This document shows, piece by piece, positions 1-9,249 of a stretch of DNA of 64,000 nt (position 1 is the first letter of the stretch; every line of letters starts with the position of its first letter). The stretch comes from Opitutales bacterium UBA5694. GTDB lineage: Bacteria; Verrucomicrobiota; Verrucomicrobiia; Opitutales; Opitutaceae. Both the position numbers and the translations under genes were made by a program. The stretch covers positions 310,001-374,000 of the forward strand of contig DIHO01000019.1 of the NCBI GenBank assembly GCA_002420185.1, written 5' to 3'. The notes under the pieces were generated by a model that did not search any database, was not told the DNA's origin, and saw only the letters and a list, made by a program, of their open reading frames with translations.

Positions 1-1721
1 TAAGTTGCTACGGGGGAACTAATGCGAATACGCCAGCGATTGACCAATTGGCGAAGGAAGGCTTCCGCTACACCAACTGTTTTGATAACGCGGCAGTCTG
101 TGCCCCGACCCGGTCGGTCTGGATTACGGGCATGTATGGAATTTCCAATGGAACGCAACCCATGCGGAGCCGTAATCTGATTCCGCACGAAAAGATCAAA
201 TACTACCCGGATCTACTAAAGGCGGCGGGATACCATACCTCCAACCCCGGCAAGACGGACTATAACATCGGCGGCCGAGAAGACAAGGATCCATGGGATT
301 ACAAGGGAGGTACGGAGAAATTCGGCTGGAGGATGCGTGAGCCGGGACAACCTTTCTTCGCCGTATTCAATATTACGGACAGTCACGAGAGCCTCGCTCA
401 TGGCGGTCTTGAAGAGTTAAAAAAGGATCCGGCTGAAATGAAACTCTTCTCCTATCATCCGGACCTGCCGGTGATTCGGAAAAACTACGCCAAATACGCT
501 GAAGCCGTTGAGAATATGGACCGTAAGGTCCAGCAGGCAATCGATGCACTCAAAGCGGATGGCTTGTACGAAGACACAATCATTATCTACAACTCGGACC
601 ACGGTGGCGTGATGGCCCGGAGCAAACGGTTCCTCTATTCGAGCGGAGTTCACTGCCCGCTCGTTGTACGCCTTCCTGAAAAAATGAAGCACCTCTATCC
701 TGGTAATGAGCCGGGAACGACGGTCGACCGGCTTGTCAGCTTCGTCGATATGCCGAAAACGTGGCTGAGTTTGGCGGGAGCGGAAATTCCGGACACCTTT
801 CAGGGGACCGTCTTTTTGGGGAATGGCATCGAGCCGGAGCCCAAGTATCATCTCGGATTTCGGGAGCGGGCCGACGAGCGACTGGATCATGTGCGGCTAA
901 TGCGAACGGTACGATACTCGTATCACAAAAACTATTACCCGTTCGCCCCTGCAGGGCATCACCTAGCTTACCTGTGGAAAGCTCAGCTGACGCCAGCTTG
1001 GGAACAGCATCACCGAGAGGGGAAAACAAATGAAATCACGGGCCAGTTCTTTGAGCCACGGGCCTCCGAAGAGTTTTTCGATAACGAGAGCGACTTTGAC
1101 AATGTACACAACCTAATCAATGCTCCGGAGCATCAGGCGATGATCGCCGAACTGAAGGCAGCCCTGCGTCAGAAGCAGCTCGAGATCCACGATTCGGGGC
1201 TCTTGCCTGAGAAGATGCGCGAGCGAAGGGCTGCGGAAAATAATCTCACCATCTACGAAATGGTTCGAGATGAGAGATTGTATCCACTCGAATCTTATTT
1301 AGATGCTGCTGATAGGGCTTTGTCGAGGGACAAGACGAATCTGGTAACCTTTAAGGAGTGGATGTCGCACGAGGATGAAGGCATGCGTTGGTGGGCAGTG
1401 GTTGGCCTGCGCTTGCTCGATAAGAACGCCCATTCTGCGACTGCACTTCTCAAGAAAGCCCTTAAGGATGAATCGCACGAAGTAAGAGTAATGGCAGCGT
1501 GGATACTTATCGACCTAGGACAAGGCGACCTAGGTTTAGCTACTCTTGAAAGCCTATTGATAAACAAATCGGAAAATGAGCCTATGCTTCACAATGTCAT
1601 CGATTGGGTCGGTGAACCGGCATTTCCGCTCGTAAAGAAGTACCTAGACAATGGAGGTAGTCGCGAAGGTCGTTATGGCATTAGTATATTGGCCCGAATC
1701 GCTGAGGTTGAAGGGTTATAG
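1..1721 (+). CDS. Sulfatase with C-terminal helical-repeat domain (5' end outside window)
   Basis: Family S1-type sulfatase, expected to hydrolyse sulfate esters, probably of polysaccharides, outside the cytoplasm. The reading frame is already open at base 3, and the residues before the first possible start (TTG at 48) read SCYGGTNANTPAIDQ, typical of the family, so the true start and signal peptide lie upstream of the window. The catalytic site is C-A-P-T-R (Cys codon at 99), the site converted to formylglycine; C-x-P-T-R is a known variant of C-x-P-S-R. A downstream NSDHGG segment supplies metal or substrate residues. The last ~150 residues are alternating amphipathic helices (for example KDESHEVRVMAAWILIDLG) resembling HEAT repeats, as in other PVC sulfatases. 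The natural substrate cannot be told from sequence. Confidence 0.93.
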   Translation, partial: SCYGGTNANTPAIDQLAKEGFRYTNCFDNAAVCAPTRSVWITGMYGISNGTQPMRSRNLIPHEKIKYYPDLLKAAGYHTSNPGKTDYNIGGREDKDPWDYKGGTEKFGWRMREPGQPFFAVFNITDSHESLAHGGLEELKKDPAEMKLFSYHPDLPVIRKNYAKYAEAVENMDRKVQQAIDALKADGLYEDTIIIYNSDHGGVMARSKRFLYSSGVHCPLVVRLPEKMKHLYPGNEPGTTVDRLVSFVDMPKTWLSLAGAEIPDTFQGTVFLGNGIEPEPKYHLGFRERADERLDHVRLMRTVRYSYHKNYYPFAPAGHHLAYLWKAQLTPAWEQHHREGKTNEITGQFFEPRASEEFFDNESDFDNVHNLINAPEHQAMIAELKAALRQKQLEIHDSGLLPEKMRERRAAENNLTIYEMVRDERLYPLESYLDAADRALSRDKTNLVTFKEWMSHEDEGMRWWAVVGLRLLDKNAHSATALLKKALKDESHEVRVMAAWILIDLGQGDLGLATLESLLINKSENEPMLHNVIDWVGEPAFPLVKKYLDNGGSREGRYGISILARIAEVEGL

Positions 1722-1938
1722 TAGGCTTTTTACTAGATGAGGGGAGAGAAGAGCGGATTGGTTGATAATGTTGGATTCAATCTAACCGTTTTCTGCAATA
1801 AAGTTGCTATTTCCGTGTGCGGCAATCGGGGAATCGAGTCCTGTCGGGATACGATTGGTGGACAAGCTCGATTAGCCAGAATTCTATTTTGTGGACATTC
1901 CAGGTTTACGGCAAAACATATAGGTGTAGGGATCACTG

Positions 1939-2286
1939 ATGGCTGTCACATTGAAGCGAGTTGGATCGGCCTATGAAGTGTGGGCCATAGATTATCAGTC
2001 GGAGGGTCAGATCTATGCGAGTGAGCAAGGGCTTTGTATTGAAGCCGCAAGTTACGAGCCAGGAGCGGTACTCATGCTCAAAGAGCCGGGCGAATCTCCC
2101 CTGTAGCACTTCAATTTTACGGATAACGGACACATTGCGCAAGTCGGAAATCCGAATCTTGGGTTTGCGGTTGTCGAAGGAGCGGTTTTGGAAGCGGGCG
2201 GGCCCAGCCATTCGATAAGAGACTTGAGTTTGAATAAACTAAGTGAAACGGATCCCCATCTGGTCACGTGGAAAATTTTCAAGTAG
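1939..2286 (+). pseudogene. Decayed beta-trefoil (ricin-lectin-like) fragment with an in-frame amber codon
   Basis: From ATG 1939 the frame runs 55 codons to TAG 2104-2106, then continues in the same frame for 59 more codons to TAG 2284-2286. The joined product (~114 residues) has spaced segments such as GLCIEAASYEPGA, then HFNFTDNGHIAQVGNPNLG, then SETDPHLVTWKIF. This recalls the repeated 'C-L-D-x-n(15)-Q-x-W' pattern of ricin-type beta-trefoils. The amber sits where a Gln (CAG) would be expected. Stops close the frame immediately upstream (1921, 1927). The family assignment is inference; the interrupted frame is seen directly. Confidence 0.38.
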
Positions 2287-2341
2287 GCTAAAAGCTGGTC
2301 GGAGTGAATCGTCTGAGCCGCTTTAAAAACGCCGTACCGAA

Positions 2342-2806
2342 TTATAGGCCAATAGCTTGGTCTGCACGATCAAGGATACGGCGTTTTTCGTCGGATGTGA
2401 GGTAGTAGCCCCAGTCGATGATTTCGTCTTTGCCAGCCCGTTTGCGGACACGACGCTTTTCATCCTCGGTCATCATGGAGCCGTAGTCGATTCGAGTAGC
2501 GTCGTAGACTTCCGTGCTGCGTGGGCGGGCGTTCCTCATATCTGCTTGGTCTTTCGACCGGCCGATTTCGCGTCCGACGATGGCCCCGGCAACCGCGCCT
2601 ATGGTCGCTCCCTCGCCTTCTTCGCCTGATTGGTTTCCTATGATCGCTCCCAGCAAGGCTCCCGTAGCAGCACCCGCTACCGCCCCCTTACGTTCGTGGT
2701 GACCACTGGTAGCACATCCAGTCTGCAGTAAGCTGGATGCGATTAGAGCGAGTAGCCCAATCAGGTGTTTTTTGGGGCGTAGGTTTGTTAAAAGTACATT
2801 TTTCAT
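2342..2806 (-). CDS. Glycine-zipper outer-membrane lipoprotein
   Basis: Predicted lipoprotein of 154 residues. The start chosen is ATG 2806 (MKNVLLTNLRPK), which gives a basic N-terminus, a hydrophobic core and a lipobox-like LLQTGC, so the mature protein starts at the Cys near residue 32. The frame stays open upstream to 3010, but that would bury the signal. Next comes a Gly/Ala-rich stretch (GAVAGAATGALLGAIIG ... GATIGAVAGAIVGREIG) with the small-residue spacing of glycine-zipper (YMGG/SlyB-like) domains that insert in membranes. The rest is charged, with two similar motifs (MTEDEKRRVRKRAG and LTSDEKRRILDRA), suggesting an internal repeat. No operon partner is visible. The role, perhaps envelope integrity, is inferred from family only. 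Confidence 0.8.
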   Translation of the reverse strand: MKNVLLTNLRPKKHLIGLLALIASSLLQTGCATSGHHERKGAVAGAATGALLGAIIGNQSGEEGEGATIGAVAGAIVGREIGRSKDQADMRNARPRSTEVYDATRIDYGSMMTEDEKRRVRKRAGKDEIIDWGYYLTSDEKRRILDRADQAIGL

Positions 2807-3351
2807 ATTTTCTTTTTTCTCATTTTTGCCTTGATCCCGTAAAGGGAAAAGGCACCCAGACTTCTTGTAGACCGTACCGCCTAACCGCCGTTCCCAGGAG
2901 AATCTTAACTGGATCACGTTCGATAATCGATCGATGTTGTTGTCATTTTTTAAAGAAAAGACGGCGGTGGCACGGAGAATTTCTAATCGCGGTGAGCCAA
3001 GAAGGTCCATATCTGAATTGATTAGTTTGGTCTCAAACCTCGTCTCTGGATAATCTAAGGGGTCCTCGGTTTTTTTATGTTTGGTGTATATTAATGATAA
3101 TCTTAGTTATTATCCTGAATGTATAACCCCAACGATAAAGAGAGTGTTCTTCCGATTTTCAAGACTAGACTTGGCACTATTCTTCTCGATTGGGCCCCTC
3201 TATTTAATTGTGACTTTCCAAGCATGCGAATGGGTTTGATTGGTGTCATTTCGAACTGGGAGGAAAATAAACATCGAATTTTTGCTCCGATTTGCTTTGT
3301 CTCTACGCAAGTTAGTTTAAAACGGTTCTATAACCGCCGTCGAATCTGCTT
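2807..3351. other. Intergenic region without a credible gene
   Basis: 545 bp between the lipoprotein gene (reading left) and the DUF1552 gene (reading right), so it should hold both promoters. Open frames here (for example 3119-3376) have no recognisable family and low-complexity, improbable products. The notable element is the Fur-box-like 19-mer at 3096-3114. Confidence 0.5.
3096..3114. promoter_or_regulatory. Fur-box-like inverted repeat
   Basis: The 19-mer GATAATCTTAGTTATTATC contains the arms GATAAT and ATTATC around a 7-bp centre. Aligned by eye with the classical Fur consensus GATAATGATAATCATTATC it matches at 15 of 19 positions. It lies in the divergent region, about 240 bp before the DUF1552 gene and 290 bp from the lipoprotein start. 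Which gene it would control is unclear; AT-rich chance similarity is possible. Confidence 0.4.
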
Positions 3352-4656
3352 ATGTATTATCAAACTAAACCTCTGAACAGACGTACTTTTCTTAGAGGTA
3401 TCGCGGGAGCGTCGCTTTCATTGCCGTTCCTCGATGCTATGGTCTTAGGATCCGTTTCCAATACGGCTTTGGTACCCATACGTATGGTATGTGTGGGTAC
3501 GGGGTTGGGCTTTGTGCCAGAGCTTTTCTTTCCAAGGGAAACGGGGCGAAGCTATGAATTGCCCGTATTACTCAAGCCGCTTGCGCGGCATCGCAACGGC
3601 TTCTCGGTATTTTCTCAACTCGATCATGGTACAGAAGGTGTGGGTGGCCACGGAGGGGTGCATGCTTATCTCACCGGATTGCTTTCAAAAAACTCGAGAG
3701 GTTTGCCGGAAGCTAACATATCCTTGGACCAAAAGGCTGCCCAGTTCGTAGGTGTTCAGACTCGTTTTCAGTCCTTGCAATTAGCGTCGGGCGGGTCGGA
3801 TGCGAACAATACGCTTTCCTGGTCTAGTGCTGGCGTTGCTCTGCCGCAGCTTGCTAATTTGAGAATGATCAATTCGCTGCTCTTTCGAAAAACGGACCCG
3901 AGCCAGATAAGGCAATTAAAAGGGGTTTATACGGACCATTTGAGTATTCTCGACTTGGTGAAGACAGACGCGGACCGACTGATGCGTAAGGTCGGAGAGC
4001 GCGATAAAGAAAAATTGGATCGCTATTTTACTTCTGTAAGAGAGGTAGAGAAAAAACTGATACAATCAAAGGAATGGCTAGACAGGCCAAAGCCCTCGGT
4101 TGACTACCAGCTGCCTCCCGATGCAGATGGGCTCACTTTTTCCGAACGGATTCCACTCTACTACGACCTGATGGCCTTGGCTTTGCAGACGGATTCAACG
4201 CGGGTGATCACGTTCGCATCTAACGATATTGGGCATGATGCTGGCGGGTTGGGGGTAACACGTGGATATCATCAACTGACACACCATGGAAAGGTGGAGA
4301 GCTATATTGAAGAGCTCGCTATTATAGAACGCTTCCACACTACGCAGTTTTCTCGATTTCTTGATTTGCTGAAATCGGTCGACGAGCCAAACGGGAAATC
4401 GCTTTTTGATAATACGATGTCTTTGCTGGGAAGCGGCATGGGAAATGCAAGTTCGCACAGTAACAAAAATCTACCATTGATATTGGCGGGTGGCGGATTC
4501 CGCCACGGCGAGCACAAACTTTACGCGAAAGACAAAGGGCGTGGAACGGAAACACGTGCAGCGAATTTATTCGTGTCAATGCTGCAGCGATTCGGTCTCG
4601 AGATCAACCAGTTTTCAAGTTCGACTGGCACATTAACGGGACTGGAATTAGCTTAG
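3352..4656 (+). CDS. DUF1552 family exported protein
   Basis: DUF1552 protein of 434 residues, a family of unknown biochemistry common in Planctomycetes and Verrucomicrobia. The N-terminus NRRTFLRG followed by a hydrophobic stretch (IAGASLSLPFLDAM) is a twin-arginine signal, so it is exported folded, presumably via Tat (a tatC is at 45.5 kb). Family hallmarks include the HGGVHAYLTG segment, the central VREVEKKLIQS helix, and the C-terminal GSGMGNASSHSNKNLPLILAGGG motif. It ends 2 bp before the DUF1592 protein gene, so the two are almost certainly co-transcribed, the usual pairing for these families. The function is unknown. Confidence 0.9.
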   Translation: MYYQTKPLNRRTFLRGIAGASLSLPFLDAMVLGSVSNTALVPIRMVCVGTGLGFVPELFFPRETGRSYELPVLLKPLARHRNGFSVFSQLDHGTEGVGGHGGVHAYLTGLLSKNSRGLPEANISLDQKAAQFVGVQTRFQSLQLASGGSDANNTLSWSSAGVALPQLANLRMINSLLFRKTDPSQIRQLKGVYTDHLSILDLVKTDADRLMRKVGERDKEKLDRYFTSVREVEKKLIQSKEWLDRPKPSVDYQLPPDADGLTFSERIPLYYDLMALALQTDSTRVITFASNDIGHDAGGLGVTRGYHQLTHHGKVESYIEELAIIERFHTTQFSRFLDLLKSVDEPNGKSLFDNTMSLLGSGMGNASSHSNKNLPLILAGGGFRHGEHKLYAKDKGRGTETRAANLFVSMLQRFGLEINQFSSSTGTLTGLELA

Positions 4657-4658
4657 GC

Positions 4659-7184
4659 ATGAAGGGTTTGCTTCCACTATTGGCTCTTTCGTCAATCGCG
4701 GTCTCCTCATTGTTTGCGGCCGACACCGCGCTTCCGCTTTTTGTGAGCGAATTTGTTTCTGAATACTGCATCGGTTGCCATGGAGGGGAAAAACAGAAGG
4801 GGGATCGTCGCTTGGACGGCTTGTCAGCCAATGTCTTTGATGAAAGCAACCTCACGATGTTGGAAGAAGTACTTGACATGTTGAATTTAGGAGAAATGCC
4901 GCCGGATGAGAAAAAGGTAAGGCAGCCAAGCCAGGAAGAGACTCGCCAGATGATTGACTGGCTAACGGGAAAGTTGACGGTTGCAGCAGACTTTCGATCA
5001 CCCGCGTCCACGGTAATGCGACGTTTGAATCGTTTTGAGTATGCGAATACGCTCAGAGATTTATTGGGTGTGCATACGGAGTCTTTTGATACGACTTTCG
5101 ACTTTCCTGAAGATTCCAAGGTAGACGGATTTGATAACAACGGAGAATCCCTGGTCCTTTCCGACTATCAATTGAGGCGATACATAGAGGTCGCAGACGA
5201 ATTCCTTGAAAAGGCGATTCGATTCTCGGATCAGAGACCTGATTCGAAAATGCTCCGTTTCACTGCCAACGATTTCGGTGGAGTGCGGCCGGAGGAAAGG
5301 ACACGGGCTCCAGTGACATGGAGAATTAATTTCTACGGTAAGTACTTGGACATTGGACACGGACAACCAGAAGAGCGGCATACGAATTATCCTTTGAAGT
5401 TTTCTAAGAGCGGAGTACCGGAAGATGGATACTATAAGATTGTCGTACGAGCGGAAGCGATCAATCGACTAGATCACCCGTATTCAAACTCCGATTTTAA
5501 AATGGATTTTTCAGAGCCCATGAAAATGGGGTTGGTTATTGCTCCCGAACCGCGTTTATTGCGGAAGAACGCTCACGAAGGGCGAAGGAACGTAGCGATT
5601 TTTGATTTGGCGGATGAAGTTCCCACCGACTACGAGGTGTTGGTTTGGCTAGAGAAGGGCAGCACGCCGTTCGTTCATTGGAGTAACGGTGTTGCCAGTA
5701 AGGGAACGATTCGAAAAGTTGCGGACAAGTACCACCCGGAAGTCGTTCGGACTCAGGATTATCTTTTGGAGGAGGGTCTGGCTGAGCCCAAGAATCTGGG
5801 CAACAAGACGATCGGAGAAGTTTACGAGGGACCGCGACTTCGCGTGCATAGCTTGGAGATTACGGGTCCCACTTATGAGAAGTGGCCACCGAAAAGCCAT
5901 CAGATGATTTTTGGAGAAGTGACTAGCCCGGCAGAGGTCGATATTGATCGGACGTTGCTCGAGTTTGCCAGGAGGGCATTTAGAAGACCTCAGACTCAAG
6001 ATGATATTCAGCACTATGCGGATTTTGTGAGAAGGCAAAGAGAGTCCGGAAAGACGCTACAGGCAGCGTTGAAGTTAGGCCTGGCTGGGATGTTAAGCTC
6101 TCCCAAGTTTCTGTATTTGGATGAAGGAGATGAAGCGGAGGCCGTGGAGCTGGATAGCTACCAGCTGGCGTCGCGTTTGTCCTATTTCCTTTGGAGCTCG
6201 ATGCCAGACGAGGAGTTGTTTCAATTGGCGGAAGCGAACCGATTGGGGGATTCGGCGATCTTGTCTTCCCAGGTGGATCGAATGTTAACGGACCCAAAGG
6301 CGAAGGCTTTTATTGAGCACTTTACGGACGGGTGGCTTCGAATGAATACCTTGGGTAGCATGTTGCCGGATGGGAAGAGCTTTGAGAGCTACTATTCACA
6401 GCGCCTTGAATATGCGATGCGTGAGGAAACACGTCTTTATTTCGAGAATCTTTTGGCAAACAACGGTTCGATTCTAGATTTCCTAGATAGTGACTACACG
6501 TTTTTGAATGGTTCATTGGCCAAGCACTATGGCCTAGAGGGGATTAATGGAGAAGCATTTCGTCGAGTTAGATTGCCGAAGAATGCGCGCAGAGGTGGAT
6601 TGCTGGGACATGCAAGTGTCTTGACCGTGACGGCGAACGGCGTAGAAACCTCACCAGTTGTACGTGGCGTTTGGATATTGGAGAATATCCTTGGTACGCC
6701 GCCATCACCCCCACCGCCAGATGTGGAGCCGCTAGAACCGGATACACGCGGAGCCACCACTATTCGAGATCAACTCGAAAAACACCGGGACGTTCAGGCC
6801 TGTGCGGATTGCCACGCGAAGATCGACCCGCTAGGATTTGCACTGGAATTTTATGATCCTATTGGTGGGTTTAGAGAATTTTACCCTTCGATGGATGCGG
6901 GCGATAATCGAGCTTTTGGAGAGCAGGTCGACGGATCAGGCGAATTGCCCTCCGGGGAGCGCTTTAGAGATGAGAGGGGGCTCAAGCAGGTTTTGATGGA
7001 TCGAAAGGACCGTTTTACTTATACCTTAACGGAAAAACTACTTGTTTATGGAACGGGTCGAGAGATGACCTATCGGGATCATGGGGCAATTGAAGGGATC
7101 GCAACGGACATAGCGGAAAGCGGATACGGCTTAAGGGACTTAGTCGTCGCTATCGCAGACAGCGATGTTTTTAAAAAGCGGTAG
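4659..7184 (+). CDS. Planctomycete-type cytochrome c / DUF1587-DUF1592-DUF1588-DUF1585 protein
   Basis: Large exported protein (841 residues) with the standard multidomain order of its family. It has a signal peptide (residues 1-20, ending SLFA-A), then a PSCyt1 cytochrome-like domain with the haem motif CIGCH near residue 37. DUF1587 (RRLNRFEYANTLRDLLGV, ~120-180), a carbohydrate-binding-like middle, DUF1592 (~440-570) and DUF1588 (TSPVVRGVWILENILGTPPS, ~660) follow. A second C-x-x-C-H (CADCH, ~713) precedes DUF1585 (KLLVYGTGREMTYRD, ~795). Two haem motifs suggest electron transfer in the periplasm. It sits 2 bp after the DUF1552 gene; the two are assumed to form one system, possibly linked to polysaccharide breakdown, but no reaction is established. 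Confidence 0.93.
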   Translation: MKGLLPLLALSSIAVSSLFAADTALPLFVSEFVSEYCIGCHGGEKQKGDRRLDGLSANVFDESNLTMLEEVLDMLNLGEMPPDEKKVRQPSQEETRQMIDWLTGKLTVAADFRSPASTVMRRLNRFEYANTLRDLLGVHTESFDTTFDFPEDSKVDGFDNNGESLVLSDYQLRRYIEVADEFLEKAIRFSDQRPDSKMLRFTANDFGGVRPEERTRAPVTWRINFYGKYLDIGHGQPEERHTNYPLKFSKSGVPEDGYYKIVVRAEAINRLDHPYSNSDFKMDFSEPMKMGLVIAPEPRLLRKNAHEGRRNVAIFDLADEVPTDYEVLVWLEKGSTPFVHWSNGVASKGTIRKVADKYHPEVVRTQDYLLEEGLAEPKNLGNKTIGEVYEGPRLRVHSLEITGPTYEKWPPKSHQMIFGEVTSPAEVDIDRTLLEFARRAFRRPQTQDDIQHYADFVRRQRESGKTLQAALKLGLAGMLSSPKFLYLDEGDEAEAVELDSYQLASRLSYFLWSSMPDEELFQLAEANRLGDSAILSSQVDRMLTDPKAKAFIEHFTDGWLRMNTLGSMLPDGKSFESYYSQRLEYAMREETRLYFENLLANNGSILDFLDSDYTFLNGSLAKHYGLEGINGEAFRRVRLPKNARRGGLLGHASVLTVTANGVETSPVVRGVWILENILGTPPSPPPPDVEPLEPDTRGATTIRDQLEKHRDVQACADCHAKIDPLGFALEFYDPIGGFREFYPSMDAGDNRAFGEQVDGSGELPSGERFRDERGLKQVLMDRKDRFTYTLTEKLLVYGTGREMTYRDHGAIEGIATDIAESGYGLRDLVVAIADSDVFKKR

Positions 7185-7599
7185 GGAAAGGTAGCGAATT
7201 ACTGCTCTTCCACCTGGGAGAGTTTTATTCTGCAGAAGGAAATTCAATCGTAATGGTTGCCTTCCTTTGCTGCCGTTTCGACGACGAGGCCGATCCTTTC
7301 ATCTTGGAGTCGCTACAGTACGGAATAGGCGGCAAATCCCGTGTTGAAATGGGACGAATTAGTAAAGGGATTTCCTTGGTTGTAGCTTGTCCAGATCGCG
7401 ATGGTATTGTGACTCAAGCCACCTTCTCCCAACGTGCAAGAAAGAAGGATGCGATCTCGGTCGTAACCCTTTCGTTCCGATGAAGTTGAGATAATCGCCA
7501 AGGCTAGGGCGATACAAGCCGTTGTAGGGTCGCAAGTCGACTCTTCGAAAAATTTGAAGTTTGACCTTGATGTAGTGGAATCAGTTGGTTCGCTACGAT
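7185..7599. other. Gene-poor stretch with conflicting open frames
   Basis: 415 bp with overlapping frames on both strands (7253-7483 plus, 7313-7606 minus). The plus frame contains LVVACPDRDGIVTQA, reminiscent of the start of an ACT domain. The minus frame, rich in Ser/Asn/Thr, reads on past one stop. Neither is convincing as an intact gene; the region is probably decayed coding sequence. Confidence 0.35.
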
Positions 7600-7824
7600 A
7601 TGGCAATTTCTAGCGAAAAGAACTTTGAAGACTACAAGAAAGCGGAGGCAAAGGCTCTCGAGCTAATGAGAGAATTGAAATCGGTATCCCCCAAAAAGAC
7701 CGATATTGAGCTCGCCTTGCTAGTGGCCATTTTCGAATTGCACAAGAACGAGCTCAACCCAGCCCATATCACCAAGATCATTCATGGCCATTTGGAAGAG
7801 TTGAACCGTTTCTATTCCCACTGA
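7600..7824 (+). CDS. Small conserved-looking hypothetical protein
   Basis: Predicted cytosolic protein of 74 residues, starting at ATG 7600 (MAISSEKNFEDYKKAEAK). A TTG 15 bp upstream is possible but adds only MVRYD. The product is almost wholly helical, charged and without signal or membrane segment, with a heptad-like pattern (ALELMRELKSV ... IELALLVAIFELHKNEL). That composition is what a real small protein would give rather than a chance frame. No family recognised. It stands alone between two decayed stretches, and no Shine-Dalgarno sequence is evident. Confidence 0.6.
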   Translation: MAISSEKNFEDYKKAEAKALELMRELKSVSPKKTDIELALLVAIFELHKNELNPAHITKIIHGHLEELNRFYSH

Positions 7825-8580
7825 ACAAAAGAGAGCTAGAGACTCCAGAAATACAATACAAAAGGTAGTGGTCCCCCATTGGGATTGTAACGGGTACTCT
7901 TCTCTTAACCGGACTCAATGATGGGCCAAGGGCATTCGGCGGTGGAGTAAAAAAATGGATCCTGCTTTTCCGGTGCAAAGTAGTTCTTGTCCACATGTAT
8001 CGTCTTCTCCCCCATGTCCCAGATGTGTTCTCGTTTACCTTTCAAATTATCAATTTCTTTCCTGTGCGCCACGATTGCTTGCATTGACGTAGCGTCGGAA
8101 GCGTAGCAGAATTGGCTCGGGTTTAGAGGTCGAGGGGCCACTGGAGTTCTCGAGGGATACACGCTTCCCAAAACCTGGAATGCGGATCCGGCAGTGGGAG
8201 AGTCTGAAGGGGAACTTGTTCCGCAGTATCCTGGCGACCTTGAAAATTGGGCGATCGAGCCGTGGGCGTTCGAGACTTCTCAAGACCTGTTTAGCACGTC
8301 ATCAGTAGTCAGATACACCTAACCTTTAGGAATTAGCGAGCTGCGTTTCTTTCGTTCGCTCATGCCGTCTTACAATTAGATAATCGTTCTAAGGGGAAAC
8401 CTATCCTCCCGGGATCCGGCAATCAAATAAATCTGGAAAGCGATATATTGGACCCCTTGTTAAAAGGTAGGCGGTTTGGGAAACTTCGGTTCGTTCTTAT
8501 TACGACGCTTTCGAACCCTGAGTAGATTGGCTGCCGATATTTTACCTAATTGTATATAAATGAAGGGACCGCAGAGGAGC
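7825..8580. other. Gene-poor region, probably decayed
   Basis: 756 bp. A minus-strand frame (about 8285 to 7905) ends in coding-like sequence (REHIWDMGEKTIHVDKNYF) but opens with low-complexity Ser/Pro-rich residues and lacks a good start. A plus-strand frame to TAA at ~8322 (ending NWAIEPWAFETSQDLFSTS) overlaps it and also lacks a start. No family was recognised in either. No RNA gene or terminator seen. Confidence 0.35.
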
Positions 8581-9225
8581 TTAACCGGATCCGCTCAGGC
8601 CAAGGAGCCCTTTGATCCATTCCTTGGAATGTAGAACGCCTTCCATGCCTTGAGCAACGAGAATATAGATAATGACTGAGTAAAGTGCTATTGCGAGGAC
8701 ACCGACCGTGCATGCGCCGAGGCAGAAGAGACCATCCTTTTCGGAAAGACCTATTCCAATGAGAAAAATTACGGCTGCCGGAAAAGTGTTAGTAGAGGGT
8801 ATTGGAAGAGTCATGAGGGCAGCCATAACTACGACGATGAAACTCAAAAACCGAGAGCCGAAGGGACTGCTAATCCACGTCAAGCGTGGATGGACAATTT
8901 TCTCGATGTGGCCGAGCCATTTCGTGGCAATGCCGATCGCCTTCTCTGCGGAGGTTCGGGTCATTGTACGACGGGCAGCCCATTGAGGCAACCAAGGACG
9001 GTGGCGTCCATTTAGCATCTGTAATCCGAGAACGATGAATAGAATTCCAAAGGGGGTAGAGTAACCAGGAGCGGGTATAGGGAGGGCACTGGGGAGGGAA
9101 AGCACCATCATTAGTAGACCAAATCCTTGTTCGTCGACGTTCTCAAGTATACTCTCAAGGGATATGTCGGAGCCGTCGTTTTCTCCCAGCGAGCGTCGCA
9201 GATTGTCCGAAAGCGAATTTTTCAT
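8581..9225 (-). CDS. ExoD-family integral membrane protein (exopolysaccharide synthesis)
   Basis: ExoD-like protein (214 residues). The family is named for a rhizobial protein needed for exopolysaccharide production and alkali tolerance; its mechanism is unknown. Hallmarks visible are a soluble N-terminus ending ENVDEQGFGLLMMVLSLPSALP, the conserved Pro/Gly turn PIPAPGYSTPFGILFIVLGLQML, and three further hydrophobic segments (SFIVVVMAALMTLPIP, NTFPAAVIFLIGIGL, VGVLAIALYSVIIYILV). The start is ATG 9225. It lies 24 bp downstream of the phosphatase gene on the same strand, so the two may be co-transcribed. Low-molecular-weight tyrosine phosphatases often serve exopolysaccharide export, which makes this pairing suggestive. 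Confidence 0.85.
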   Translation of the reverse strand: MKNSLSDNLRRSLGENDGSDISLESILENVDEQGFGLLMMVLSLPSALPIPAPGYSTPFGILFIVLGLQMLNGRHRPWLPQWAARRTMTRTSAEKAIGIATKWLGHIEKIVHPRLTWISSPFGSRFLSFIVVVMAALMTLPIPSTNTFPAAVIFLIGIGLSEKDGLFCLGACTVGVLAIALYSVIIYILVAQGMEGVLHSKEWIKGLLGLSGSG

Positions 9226-9249
9226 AGGTGGCGAGACCGAGGTCTTCCG

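Noticed and set aside
3119..3376. 85-codon frame beginning right after the Fur-like site
   Set aside because: The product has an odd composition with no family, and its 3' end overlaps the DUF1552 start in another frame.
7253..7483. ACT-domain-like frame with LVVACPDRDGIV
   Set aside because: Only a ~15-residue resemblance to formyl-THF deformylase or ACT starts, the rest does not fit, and the opposite strand is equally open.
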